Origin: Candidatus Sumerlaeota bacterium
GTDB taxonomy: Bacteria; Bacillota; SLNR01
Length of the DNA stretch: 35,266 nt
Assembly (NCBI GenBank): GCA_007132905.1
Contig: SLNR01000106.1
Span: forward strand, 1-35,266
Reading direction: 5' to 3'
The notes under the pieces were generated by a model that saw nothing but the letters and a program-made list of their open reading frames with translations, ran no database searches and was not told the origin of the DNA. Numbering within the stretch: the first letter of the stretch is position 1; each line of letters starts with the position of its first letter. Below, one piece after another: positions 15,503 to 23,132 of this stretch. Position numbers and translations under genes: made by a program.

Positions 15503-16398
15503 GGGTCAATCATTTGTTTCGGGGCGCATTGTTAGTGATTATCGGTATCTTGTTGCTTTTGGTAAACTTTGGCTACATACATCCTTCTATCTGGTGGGAG
15601 CTGTTAAGACTTTGGCCTGTGCTTCTTATTGCATTGGGACTCAAGATGATCGGAAGCAAAGATTCAGTTCTTCTTAGTGTTTTGGCAATTCTTCTGGTAC
15701 TAGGTGCGATAGGTTATTCATATTATTCTTTACAAGAGACTGCTTTGTCAGGTGATTTGAAAAAAGCAAACTTTGATCAAGCAATGCATGAGGACATAGA
15801 GGAAGTTGAGTTGACCATTCATTTTGGAGAAGGGGAGATTGATCTTCGGGGTGGTACAGAACTGCTTGCTGAAGCAAAACTGGATTTCATTCACCAAAGA
15901 CCGACATGGACATATCATGAAGAGGAAACGACGGGCAAGCTTATTATTGAACAAGACACATTTGCTTCCGGAAGGTTTCCAGGCCGGTTTTCTCAAGGGT
16001 CCCATAACATCTGGAATATTAAGCTAAATAATGAGCCTGCCTGGAGCATTGTCTTTAACTCAGGGGCTTGCAAAGTGGAAGCCGATTTTAGAGATTTAGA
16101 TATCTCACGATTAATTGTTAACACAGGAGCAAGCGATGTAAATTTGACCCTGGGAGAACAAAGCATGGACGGTGAAATAGTAGTTAAAGCGGGTGCTTCA
16201 AATATTGAGTTGACTTTCCCTAAAGAGGCAGGCGTTAAAATATCCAAAACGGGAGCATTGAGCAGTGATAATTTGGATAGTTTAAATTTTATCTTTGAAG
16301 AAGACTATTACTATTCCCCCAATTTTTACGAAACAGAGTATGTCTATGAGGTGGATATTACAACCGGCGTGAGCAGCATTAGTGTAAAACTCTATTGA
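15499..16398 (+). CDS. LiaF-like membrane protein with beta 'toast-rack' domain
   Basis: The 299-residue protein has an N-terminal membrane part with three or four short helices (LLVIIGILLLLVNFGYI; LLRLWPVLLIALGLKMIG; VLAILLVLGAIGYSYY). These resemble the DUF5668/LiaI region of its upstream neighbour. A long beta-rich extracytoplasmic domain of repeated strands follows (for example NTGASDVNLTLGEQ and KAGASNIELTFPKE), like the DUF4097/LiaF C-terminal fold. It probably works with the PspC protein in cell-envelope stress sensing. The ATG at 15499 overlaps the upstream stop and is preferred to an in-frame ATG at 15436. Confidence 0.82.
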   Translation: MRVNHLFRGALLVIIGILLLLVNFGYIHPSIWWELLRLWPVLLIALGLKMIGSKDSVLLSVLAILLVLGAIGYSYYSLQETALSGDLKKANFDQAMHEDIEEVELTIHFGEGEIDLRGGTELLAEAKLDFIHQRPTWTYHEEETTGKLIIEQDTFASGRFPGRFSQGSHNIWNIKLNNEPAWSIVFNSGACKVEADFRDLDISRLIVNTGASDVNLTLGEQSMDGEIVVKAGASNIELTFPKEAGVKISKTGALSSDNLDSLNFIFEEDYYYSPNFYETEYVYEVDITTGVSSISVKLY

Positions 16399-16421
16399 TT
16401 TTTGCAAAGGAGGGGTATTTG

Positions 16422-16898
16422 GTGGGCAGCGACCTGGTTATAGACGCAAAAGCAAAAGCAAGCCAGCTGCACTGGGAAGGATTCAGCTGAGCAGAGGCCG
16501 TCTGGCTTAGTTTAAGTCAGGATTTAAGGGAAGAGCAAAGTCGATTTGGTTCAAAATTAGCGGTTGGTTTTGCGGGAGGTATAGGATCAGGTTCGATCTG
16601 TGGTGCTGTGGCAGGCGGGGTGATGTCTTTAGGAGCTTTTTTTGGTAGATACCCCGAAGATCCTCGTTTTGGGCCTCTCAGAGGGCTTGTTCAGTTGTAT
16701 TACCAGGAGATGATTGAACTGCACGGAAGTGCTTATTGCCGGGACTTGAAACCTCAAGATGATACCCAGAAGAAAGTTTGTAATGACATTATATCTTCAT
16801 CGGCTGAAATAGCCGCTCTCATTATCGAAAATAACAAGGCTATGGAAGGATCAATGGATAAAGCAGAGAAAGTTGATGTCAAGCAAGAAACCAAATAA
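16422..16898 (+). CDS. C_GCAxxG_C_C family redox protein, probable selenoprotein (TGA = Sec23)
   Basis: Reading through TGA at 16488-16490 gives a continuous 158-residue protein of the C_GCAxxG_C_C redox family. Its four conserved redox positions are U23 (WEGFS-U-AEAVW), Cys60 (SICGAVAGGVMSLG), Cys106 (GSAYCRDL) and Cys120 (KKVCNDII). The TGA falls exactly where the family has its first conserved Cys. AAAGGAGGGG (16406-16415) precedes GTG 16422 at normal spacing, and no useful start exists just after the TGA. A SECIS-like hairpin follows (16502-16520). From memory, some members of this family are annotated as selenoproteins. It follows the LiaF-like gene by 23 nt and is probably in its operon. 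The alternative is a pseudogene with one nonsense mutation. Confidence 0.82.
16502..16520 (+). promoter_or_regulatory. Candidate bacterial SECIS element
   Basis: CUGGCUU pairs with AAGUCAG (7 bp, one G-U) around loop AGUUU. The stem begins 12 nt and the loop 19 nt after the UGA at 16488-16490. Bacterial SECIS hairpins lie just downstream of the Sec UGA, with a G at the start of the apical loop, and this fits. The MsrA gene has the same geometry. Confidence 0.68.
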
Positions 16899-16927
16899 AA
16901 AAAAGAATCTCCCTAATAAATTGGGAG
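16895..16927 (-). terminator. Secondary minus-strand terminator downstream of buk
   Basis: Read on the minus strand, CTCCC pairs with GGGAG around a 9-nt AT loop and is followed by ATTCTTTTTTTT. It is weaker than the hairpin at 17012-17041 and could be a backup. On the plus strand it lacks a T-run. Confidence 0.45.
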
Positions 16928-17007
16928 GCAGGATGAAATACTTTTTAGGAGCCAAAAGACTGTGTCAGCTGCGGTGCAAATGATTATATGTGTAGGGGAA
17001 AAGTTGA

Positions 17008-17041
17008 GAAAAAGAAGGCAGTGCAAAAGCACTGCCTTCTT
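17008..17041 (-). terminator. Strong terminator after butyrate kinase 1
   Basis: A perfect 13-bp stem (17012-17024 with 17029-17041) has a four-base loop. On the minus strand it is followed by TTTCTC and further T-rich sequence. It lies 12 nt beyond the stop of the kinase gene. Confidence 0.85.
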
Positions 17042-17053
17042 AACAAGTTGTTT

Positions 17054-18127
17054 TTACTTATTAAAATCAAAATCATATTCCTTCGCGTTTTCTTTTCCTT
17101 GAAGAACGCGAAGAGCTCCCAAAGCCAATGATTCAAGTTCTTTTTCTCCCGGGTAAGTCTTGACGGGGGCAATAAAGGAGACACTATTTTTTATCCAGCC
17201 GGTGAAAAGCTTTGAATGGGCAATACCACCGGTCAAGGCAATAGCATCAACATCTCCGTTTAAAACGGTTGCCATCGCCCCGATGGCTTTGCATACTTGG
17301 TACGCCATAGCTCTATAGATAAGTTCTGCCTGTTCATTTCCTTTTTCTACCATTTTTTCAACTTCTTGCGCATCTTTTGTACCAAGATAAGCGTAAATCC
17401 CGCCTTCTCCGAAAAGCTTTTTGATGACATCTTCCATGTTGTAATTGCCTGAGAAACAAGCCCGGACTAACCCCCCAAGTGGTGGCACAGCTCTTTCGGG
17501 GGTAAAGAGACCGCCTTCTTCTATATTGACATCGACGACTTTCCCTTTTTTATGAGCGCCGACCGAAATGCCTCCGCCCATATGAGCCACAATAAGATTT
17601 GCTTCTTCATAGGGCTTTTCAAGATCAGCGGCTGCCTTTCTGCCGATCGCTTTCTGATTTAAAGCATGAAAACCGCTTCTCCTTGGCAATTCGGGCCAGC
17701 CTGAAAATCTGGCGATATCTTCATATTCATCAACGGTTACCGGGTCAACGACAAAAGAAGGAATATTTAGTTGTTTCTCTAAATCATTAGCAATAATGGG
17801 TCCTAAATTGGCGGCGTGGCGGCCTGGTCGCGATCGTTCTACCATTTCACTGTTTACCCTGTATGTTCCACTGGGGATAGGGCCTAAATCGCCGCCTCGA
17901 CCGGAAACGGCATCGAGTGTTTTCAGCTCAATATTTTTATCACGAAGGGTTTCGAGTATGCAGTTCTTTCGATAATCGTACTGATCAGCTAATGTTTCAA
18001 AAGGGGCTAAATCCTCTGCACTATGGGAAATTGTTTCTTGAAGGATGAGTTTGTCATTGTCGTAGAGAGCGAATTTGGTAGAAGTAGAGCCCGGGTTAAT
18101 TGATAGAATCCGATAAGTTTTATCCAT
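17054..18127 (-). CDS. buk: Butyrate kinase, paralogue 1
   Basis: The 357-residue member of the acetate/butyrate kinase (ASKHA) family makes ATP from butyryl-phosphate or a related acyl-phosphate. N-terminal SINPGSTSTKFALYDND is the phosphate-binding loop. Further motifs are VSGRGGDLGPIPSGTYRVN, VAHMGGGISVGAHKKGKVVDVN, EGGLFTPERAVPPLGGLVRACFSG and IALTGGIAHSKLFTGWI. GGRHAANLG (around 103) matches the butyrate-kinase rather than acetate-kinase type. AAGGAGG lies 8 nt before the ATG. No phosphotransbutyrylase gene is in the window. Two more paralogues lie at 19502-21674. Confidence 0.9.
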   Translation of the reverse strand: MDKTYRILSINPGSTSTKFALYDNDKLILQETISHSAEDLAPFETLADQYDYRKNCILETLRDKNIELKTLDAVSGRGGDLGPIPSGTYRVNSEMVERSRPGRHAANLGPIIANDLEKQLNIPSFVVDPVTVDEYEDIARFSGWPELPRRSGFHALNQKAIGRKAAADLEKPYEEANLIVAHMGGGISVGAHKKGKVVDVNIEEGGLFTPERAVPPLGGLVRACFSGNYNMEDVIKKLFGEGGIYAYLGTKDAQEVEKMVEKGNEQAELIYRAMAYQVCKAIGAMATVLNGDVDAIALTGGIAHSKLFTGWIKNSVSFIAPVKTYPGEKELESLALGALRVLQGKENAKEYDFDFNK

Positions 18128-18252
18128 GTCAGATGCCTCCTTAATGCAATGTTTTTATTTTTTAGGTCTGTGTTTGTCTATCTTTCAACGAAAAAGAGAA
18201 AGATTCCTGCTGTTTGAGCTAAGAATAAAGAAGCGAAGCGAGGGTTGGGCCC

Positions 18253-18852
18253 GTGAGTCAGGCAGAAGAAGATACAATAAGAAAAGATAAAGGTAATGAT
18301 CCGAAAAAATGCGATCTATTGGGTTTGTTCTGGACTTTTTTTAAAATTGGCGCGGTTACTTTCGGCGGGGGATTTGCCATGATTCCGCTGATAAAAGATG
18401 AAGTGGTAGAAAAACAATGCTGGCTGCAAGAGGATGAGTGTATTGATATTTTTGGAATTACGCAGGTCGCTCCGGGCGCTATTGCGATTAATACTTCAAT
18501 TTTTATTGGAAATAAACTGATGGGTTTTCCCGGTGCGGTTGCCGCTACCTTAGGGGCTGTAATTCCTTCATTTTTCATAATTCTACTTATTGCCTCTTCG
18601 TTTGCCCGATTTCAAGACAATCCAATGGTCCGGTCATTCTTTGCCGGTGTAAGGCCGGGTGTTGTCGCTCTAATTGCGACGGCGGCCTTCCGATTTGGTA
18701 AGAATGTTTTAAAGTCCGGTTTTAGTTATATGGTTTCCATTTTCGGGGTAATTGGTCTTTTGTTTTTCGGAATTCATCCCATTGCAGCGATCCTGGCTAG
18801 TGCTTTTTTAGGTTTTTTATCAGGTTTATTGGTAAAAGAGCAACAGAGTTAA
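18253..18852 (+). CDS. Chromate transporter (ChrA-type), half protein 1
   Basis: The 199-residue membrane protein is one half of a CHR-family transporter. The motif TFGGGFAMIPLIKDEVVEK (about 37-55) and the stretch TQVAPGAIAINTSIFIGNKL are diagnostic. The C-terminal part is strongly hydrophobic (five or six helices). The family is named for chromate efflux but the natural substrate in anaerobes is often unknown. The GTG start has only a weak upstream GAGGG, and a later in-frame start is possible. It is transcribed away from butyrate kinase 1 and followed closely by its partner. Confidence 0.88.
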   Translation: MSQAEEDTIRKDKGNDPKKCDLLGLFWTFFKIGAVTFGGGFAMIPLIKDEVVEKQCWLQEDECIDIFGITQVAPGAIAINTSIFIGNKLMGFPGAVAATLGAVIPSFFIILLIASSFARFQDNPMVRSFFAGVRPGVVALIATAAFRFGKNVLKSGFSYMVSIFGVIGLLFFGIHPIAAILASAFLGFLSGLLVKEQQS

Positions 18853-18869
18853 ACAAAGAGGTGGTCTTT

Positions 18870-19388
18870 TTGCTATTACTGACGCTATTTTCGACATTCT
18901 TTAAAATTGGGATGTTTAGCTTTGGTGGGGGATATGCGATGATCCCCCTGATTCAAGAAGAGATTATTAAACGGCACGGGTTTTTGACTACAGAACAGTT
19001 TGGGGATATTATTGCGATTGCGGAAATGACGCCCGGCCCCATTGCAGTTAATTCGGCTACATTTGTAGGCTATAATGTCAGCGGTGTCGCGGGGGCGTTG
19101 GTAAGTACTGTAGGTGTGGTTATGCCTTCCTTCATCATTATTTTAATACTTGCTCGTTTTTTCGTCCAATACCAACATCATTCAATCACGGAATCCTTGT
19201 TTCGAGGCATAAGGCCAATGGTAGTGGCGCTCATCATATCAGCGGGGGTTTTTATTGGGAGCATGGCTTTGGTTGATATGAAGTCGGTGATAATTTGGAT
19301 CGCGGTTTTTGCGGCCATCAATAAAGCGGGAGTCCATCCTATAGCAGCTATTATGAGTGCGGGTCTTTTGGGTATCCTTTTATTCTAG
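18870..19388 (+). CDS. Chromate transporter (ChrA-type), half protein 2
   Basis: The 172-residue second half of the split CHR transporter has FSFGGGYAMIPLIQEEIIKR and AEMTPGPIAVNSATFVGYN. Paired short ChrA proteins usually insert in opposite orientations and act together. A GTG at 18861 is in frame but lies inside the ribosome binding site AAAGAGGTGG. TTG 18870, about 6 nt further, is preferred. It is separated from the first half by 17 nt. A strong terminator follows. Confidence 0.87.
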   Translation: MLLLTLFSTFFKIGMFSFGGGYAMIPLIQEEIIKRHGFLTTEQFGDIIAIAEMTPGPIAVNSATFVGYNVSGVAGALVSTVGVVMPSFIIILILARFFVQYQHHSITESLFRGIRPMVVALIISAGVFIGSMALVDMKSVIIWIAVFAAINKAGVHPIAAIMSAGLLGILLF

Positions 19389-19409
19389 GTATATTTTTGT
19401 CTTTCTTCA

Positions 19410-19441
19410 TAAATAAAAGAAGACTCCCCGAAAGGAGCCTT
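19410..19441 (-). terminator. Minus-strand terminator for the buk2-buk3 unit
   Basis: On the minus strand, AAGGCTCC pairs with GGAGTCTT (8 bp, one G-U) around a six-base loop, followed by CTTTTATTTAT. It lies beyond the plus-strand chrA terminator, back to back with it. Confidence 0.6.
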
Positions 19442-19443
19442 AG

Positions 19444-19478
19444 ACTGTCGACAAAACCCAAGTCGGCAGTTTTTTTTA
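19444..19478 (+). terminator. Terminator after the chrA pair
   Basis: ACTGTCGAC (19444-19452) pairs with GTCGGCAGT (19462-19470), 9 bp with one G-U. Eight T follow. It is a classic intrinsic terminator for the plus-strand transporter genes. Confidence 0.85.
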
Positions 19479-19501
19479 ATGTCATCAGATTACAAAAACA
19501 A

Positions 19502-20575
19502 TTAATCAGTGGTGGGGTATTCTTTTGCTTTTTCCCCACCGGTAAGTACCCTCAAGGCGCCAAAAGCCAAGGATTCTAGTTCTTTTTCGCCGGGGAAAAC
19601 CATAACAGGTGCGATATAGCTAATGTCTTCTTTGATCCAGTCGGTCAGCATTTTAGAATGAGAACATCCGCCGGTTAGAATGATTGCGTCCACTTTTCCT
19701 TTTAAGACAGTGGATAAGGCTCCGATCGCTTTGCTGACTTGATATCCCATTGCTTTGAAAATAAGCTCGGCTTCTTCATTCCCATCTTGAACCATTTTTT
19801 CGACTTCGCGCAGATCTTTGGTTTTCAAGTGAGCTTGGATGCCGCCGTTGCCCAACATCATCTTCATGATCTCGCCTGCTGTATAGTCCCCGGAAAAACA
19901 AGTGCGCACCAGACCACTGAGGGGAGGGCAGGCCCTTTCGGGAGTAAAAAGTCCGCCTTCGGCGATATTTACGTCAATGATTCTTCCTTGTCGATGGGCT
20001 CCAACAGAAACGCCGCCGCCGATGTGGGCGACAACCAAATTTAGTTCTTCATAAGGTTTCCCAAGTTCTTCGGCAGCTTTGCGGGCGACAGCTTTGTGGT
20101 TTAAAGGATGAAAACCGCTTTTTCTGGGCAATTCCGGCCAGCCGGAGATCCTGGCGATATCTTCGAACTCGTCAACGGAGGTGGGATCTACGACGAAACC
20201 CGGAATGTCAAATTCTTTCGAGAGTTCATCGGCAATTAACGGACCAAGCACGGAGGCATGGCCGCCGGGGGAATTGCGAACATCCTCTACCATGGTTTCA
20301 TTGATGCCAAGAGTCCCGCTTGATACGGGCTTCAGTCCCCCTCCGCGGCCCGATACGGCATCAATTGTGTTGAGATTGATGTCTTTTTCTTTTAGTAAAC
20401 CTAGAATTGTTTCTTTACGCATCTCATATTCATCAGTGACTTTCTGGAAAGGAGCTAAATCTTCGGCCGAATGGTGGATCGTTTCCTGCGTTAATAGTTC
20501 TTCATTTTCGTACACAGCCACCTTCGTGGAAGTAGACCCGGGGTTTATAGCCAGAATGCGAAACTTTTTGCTCAT
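19502..20575 (-). CDS. buk: Butyrate kinase, paralogue 2
   Basis: The 357-residue butyrate kinase family protein is clearly related to the gene at 17054-18127 and the same length. It keeps AINPGSTSTKVAVYENEELL, AVSGRGGGLKPVSSGT, VVAHIGGGVSVGAHRQGR, EGGLFTPERACPPLSGLVRTCFSG and IILTGGCSHSKMLTDWI. All phosphate- and nucleotide-binding motifs appear intact. A CAGGAGG site precedes the ATG. It lies 25 nt downstream of paralogue 3 on the same strand, so these two form an operon. Confidence 0.9.
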   Translation of the reverse strand: MSKKFRILAINPGSTSTKVAVYENEELLTQETIHHSAEDLAPFQKVTDEYEMRKETILGLLKEKDINLNTIDAVSGRGGGLKPVSSGTLGINETMVEDVRNSPGGHASVLGPLIADELSKEFDIPGFVVDPTSVDEFEDIARISGWPELPRKSGFHPLNHKAVARKAAEELGKPYEELNLVVAHIGGGVSVGAHRQGRIIDVNIAEGGLFTPERACPPLSGLVRTCFSGDYTAGEIMKMMLGNGGIQAHLKTKDLREVEKMVQDGNEEAELIFKAMGYQVSKAIGALSTVLKGKVDAIILTGGCSHSKMLTDWIKEDISYIAPVMVFPGEKELESLAFGALRVLTGGEKAKEYPTTD

Positions 20576-20600
20576 ATGTTTACCTCCTGAAATTTGATAA

Positions 20601-21674
20601 TCATTCTTCTACTTTTCCACTTGGATACATCTTTGCTTTTTCTTCGCCGGCGAGAACTCGAAGTGCTCCGAGTGCCAGTGATTCCAGCTCGTTTTCACCG
20701 GGGTAAACCAGGATGGGGTCGATGTAGTTACAATAATCTTTCATCCAAGTAACGAACCTTTTCGAGTGGGCAATTCCTCCGGTTAAAACGAGCGCATCGA
20801 CACTGCCTTTCAGGGCAGAATAGCAAGCACCGACCGATTTTGCAATGTTATAAGTCATAGCTTTATAGACAAGTTCAGCTTCTTCATTGCCATCCTCGAT
20901 CATTTTTTCTACATCGCGTACATCCTTCGTTTTGAAATAAGTGAACATTCCTCCTGCACCCATTAGTAGTTTTGCGATTTCCTTTTTGGTGTATTCTCCG
21001 GAAAAACACAATTCCAGCATGTCAAAAGCTCTGGGATTGACTCGTTCAGGAGAAAACAACGGTATTTCAACGTCAATGCACCGCCCTTTCTTATGGGGCG
21101 AAACAGAAATACCTCCTCCCACATGCGCAACAAGCAAATTGAGTTCTTCATAGGGCTTTTTTAAATCGCTAGCTGCCTTTCGAGCCGTTGCCTTGTGGTT
21201 TAAAGCATGAAAACCACTTCTTTTGGGTCGATCTTTAAGGCCGGATATGCGAGAAATTTCATCAAACTCATCGACATTGACCGGATCCACCATAAAGGCG
21301 GGGATGTTCAGTTCTTTGGACAGCTCAAAAGAGATCATGGGTCCTAGAATTGAAGCGTGCTGAATACGAGCATTTTTTGCATCATCGACTAATTCCTCAT
21401 TAACCCGAAAGGTCCCGCTTGGCACCGGTTTTCCTCCGCCGCCTCGACCCGAGATAGCATCAAGAGATGCTAAATCGACTCCTTTATCTTCTAGGGCTTT
21501 CATAACAGCTTCTTTGCGGTATTCATATTCATCAGCGACCTTTTCAAAAGGGGCAAGATCCTCATGAGTATGGTCAACCGCGTGCTGCATGATACAATCG
21601 TTGCCTTCGTACAACGCGATTTTCGTCGAAGTCGAGCCTGGATTGATGGAAAGTATTCGATGTTTTTTTCTCAT
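20601..21674 (-). CDS. buk: Butyrate kinase, paralogue 3 (divergent)
   Basis: This third 357-residue paralogue keeps SINPGSTSTKIALYEGND, ISGRGGGGKPVPSGTFRVN, VAHVGGGISVSPHKKGR and LVLTGGIAHSKRFVTWM. It differs in the substrate-side region: where the other two have EGGLFTPERA-PPL-GLVR, this one has EIPLFSPERVNPRAFDMLELCFSG, two or three residues shorter. The subunit may therefore use another acyl-phosphate (for example a branched chain) or have a regulatory role. AAAGGAGG precedes the ATG. It is the first gene of the buk3-buk2 unit. Confidence 0.88.
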   Translation of the reverse strand: MRKKHRILSINPGSTSTKIALYEGNDCIMQHAVDHTHEDLAPFEKVADEYEYRKEAVMKALEDKGVDLASLDAISGRGGGGKPVPSGTFRVNEELVDDAKNARIQHASILGPMISFELSKELNIPAFMVDPVNVDEFDEISRISGLKDRPKRSGFHALNHKATARKAASDLKKPYEELNLLVAHVGGGISVSPHKKGRCIDVEIPLFSPERVNPRAFDMLELCFSGEYTKKEIAKLLMGAGGMFTYFKTKDVRDVEKMIEDGNEEAELVYKAMTYNIAKSVGACYSALKGSVDALVLTGGIAHSKRFVTWMKDYCNYIDPILVYPGENELESLALGALRVLAGEEKAKMYPSGKVEE

Positions 21675-22353
21675 ATGTTTTCCTCCTTTTATGATAATAA
21701 GACATACTTATTCTTTTATTCTTGTCTGTGGCATAATTTCCTGCCCTTAAGAGATAATCTGCAGAAAATTGAAGAAAAGATTGAACTAAAAGCGCTTTCT
21801 AGCGTAGAAGACGGGAAATAAAGTATTTAATGATGTTCTTTTGTAAAAGGGAATAGAGTTTTAAAAAACTGGTATTTCTTATCATGAAGTCATTTTAAAT
21901 CAAAATTCTGGTAAGATAGGACGCTTTTTAGATGGCTTCCATTGACTTATACAAAATGATCGCATAAAATGAAGACAAAGCGATATGTTCAAACAAACAT
22001 AGTGAAGTTTCGGCTTCATAGCAGGGCAGTGATAAAAAAGATGCTCTTAAATAGGACCTAAAGATGTTTTTCATAAACTGCATGTGATCATGATGTCTAT
22101 AAAGTTGTATGTTTTTATAGGTTTTAGATAGATAACCGAAGGATATCAGCTGAGATCCATATTTTCGGTGGTTTGGTTTTTTTCATATATCTTTCCATTT
22201 GCGTTTCTCCTTGGTTTACATTGAAAAGGTGGAAGGTTATTTCGTTTATAAATGGCTTCGCTGTCTTAATATAATAGCTAAGAAATTGGGATCAAAGGAA
22301 GGAAAGGTCTTTAACGAACACACAAATCTTACTAAATTGAAAGGTATGATCTT
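21675..22353. other. Long AT-rich intergenic region with candidate leader structures
   Basis: No convincing gene lies between buk3 and the ECF transporter. Three hairpins are visible: TGAAG/CTTCA at 22003-22018; CTATAAA/TTTATAG at 22097-22120; and a longer one at 22134-22173 with ACCGAA/TTCGGT outside and GGAT/ATCC inside, followed by seven T at 22177-22183. The last resembles a terminator or attenuator about 170 nt before the ECF S gene. A riboswitch-like leader is possible, but no known class could be matched by eye. Confidence 0.45.
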
Positions 22354-22902
22354 ATGCATACGAAAAATGGTTTCTTGAGCAAGTTCTCAATATTTGATCT
22401 GCTCATCATTTCTTTGATGGCCTGTATCGGGATAGTAATAAAACCTTTTGTTGTGCCGCTGGCCCATATTATAACAGGACCTTTATTTATCCCCGGAGGA
22501 GCCGTGGCGGGAGGATTTTATATGATGTGGATCGTGTTAGGAGCTAGCCTTGTCGGTAAACCCGGCGCAGCTACGTTGATTGCTCTTGTACAGGCTATGG
22601 TAGTCATGTCCATTGGTTTTTTTGGAACCCACGGTTTTGTGAGTTTATTTACTTATGTGCTGCCCGGCGTGGCCGTGGATTCGGTGTTTTTGCTTTCCAA
22701 ACACCGGGGCTGCTGTATAGGATGCTGCTTTGCAGCTGGCATTGCGGCCAATATAAGTGGTGTTTTTTTGGTCAACATCGTATTTTTTAGACTGCCTCTG
22801 GTTCCCTTGGTGCTGAGCTTATCGGCAGCTGCTCTTTCAGGTGGTTTAGGTGGCGTTATTGCCTATAACACTGCAAGACAATTCAAGGATAGAATAGCCT
22901 GA
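22354..22902 (+). CDS. ECF transporter substrate-binding (S) component, substrate unknown
   Basis: The 182-residue, very hydrophobic protein has about six helices and GPLFIPGGAVAGGFYMMWIV and LVGKPGAATLIALVQAMVVM, resembling YkoE/ECF S components. It would bind the substrate and pair with the EcfT-EcfA module encoded downstream. It has an unusual Cys cluster: Cys120, 121, 124 and 125 (CCIGCC) between helices. The context (MobB-like and ModE-like genes) suggests a molybdenum/tungsten or pterin-type substrate instead of a common vitamin, by inference only. AAAGGT lies 9 nt before the ATG. A 230-nt gap separates it from the next gene. Confidence 0.8.
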   Translation: MHTKNGFLSKFSIFDLLIISLMACIGIVIKPFVVPLAHIITGPLFIPGGAVAGGFYMMWIVLGASLVGKPGAATLIALVQAMVVMSIGFFGTHGFVSLFTYVLPGVAVDSVFLLSKHRGCCIGCCFAAGIAANISGVFLVNIVFFRLPLVPLVLSLSAAALSGGLGGVIAYNTARQFKDRIA

Positions 22903-23132
22903 TGCTGGTTTGGATTTGTTAAAAAGTGAAACCTGTGCCAACCATGAATCCAAAAACAAATTTCAATGACGGGCAACAAAAAGGCAATAACCATAACTAC
23001 AAGCTGGGCTTGTGATTAGTCAACTCAAAAAAGAGGGAATAATTTCACTTCAAAAATTTTATTAGAAAAAGATGACGGGGAAACTTATTTGCTGTCAATA
23101 TTTGGTTTGAAAAATGTGATGGAGGTGTAGTA

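Noticed and set aside
22134-22183. Molybdenum cofactor riboswitch upstream of the ECF genes
   Set aside because: CCGAA-GGAT fragments are suggestive, but I could not match the multi-stem consensus by eye; kept only as an unassigned leader structure.
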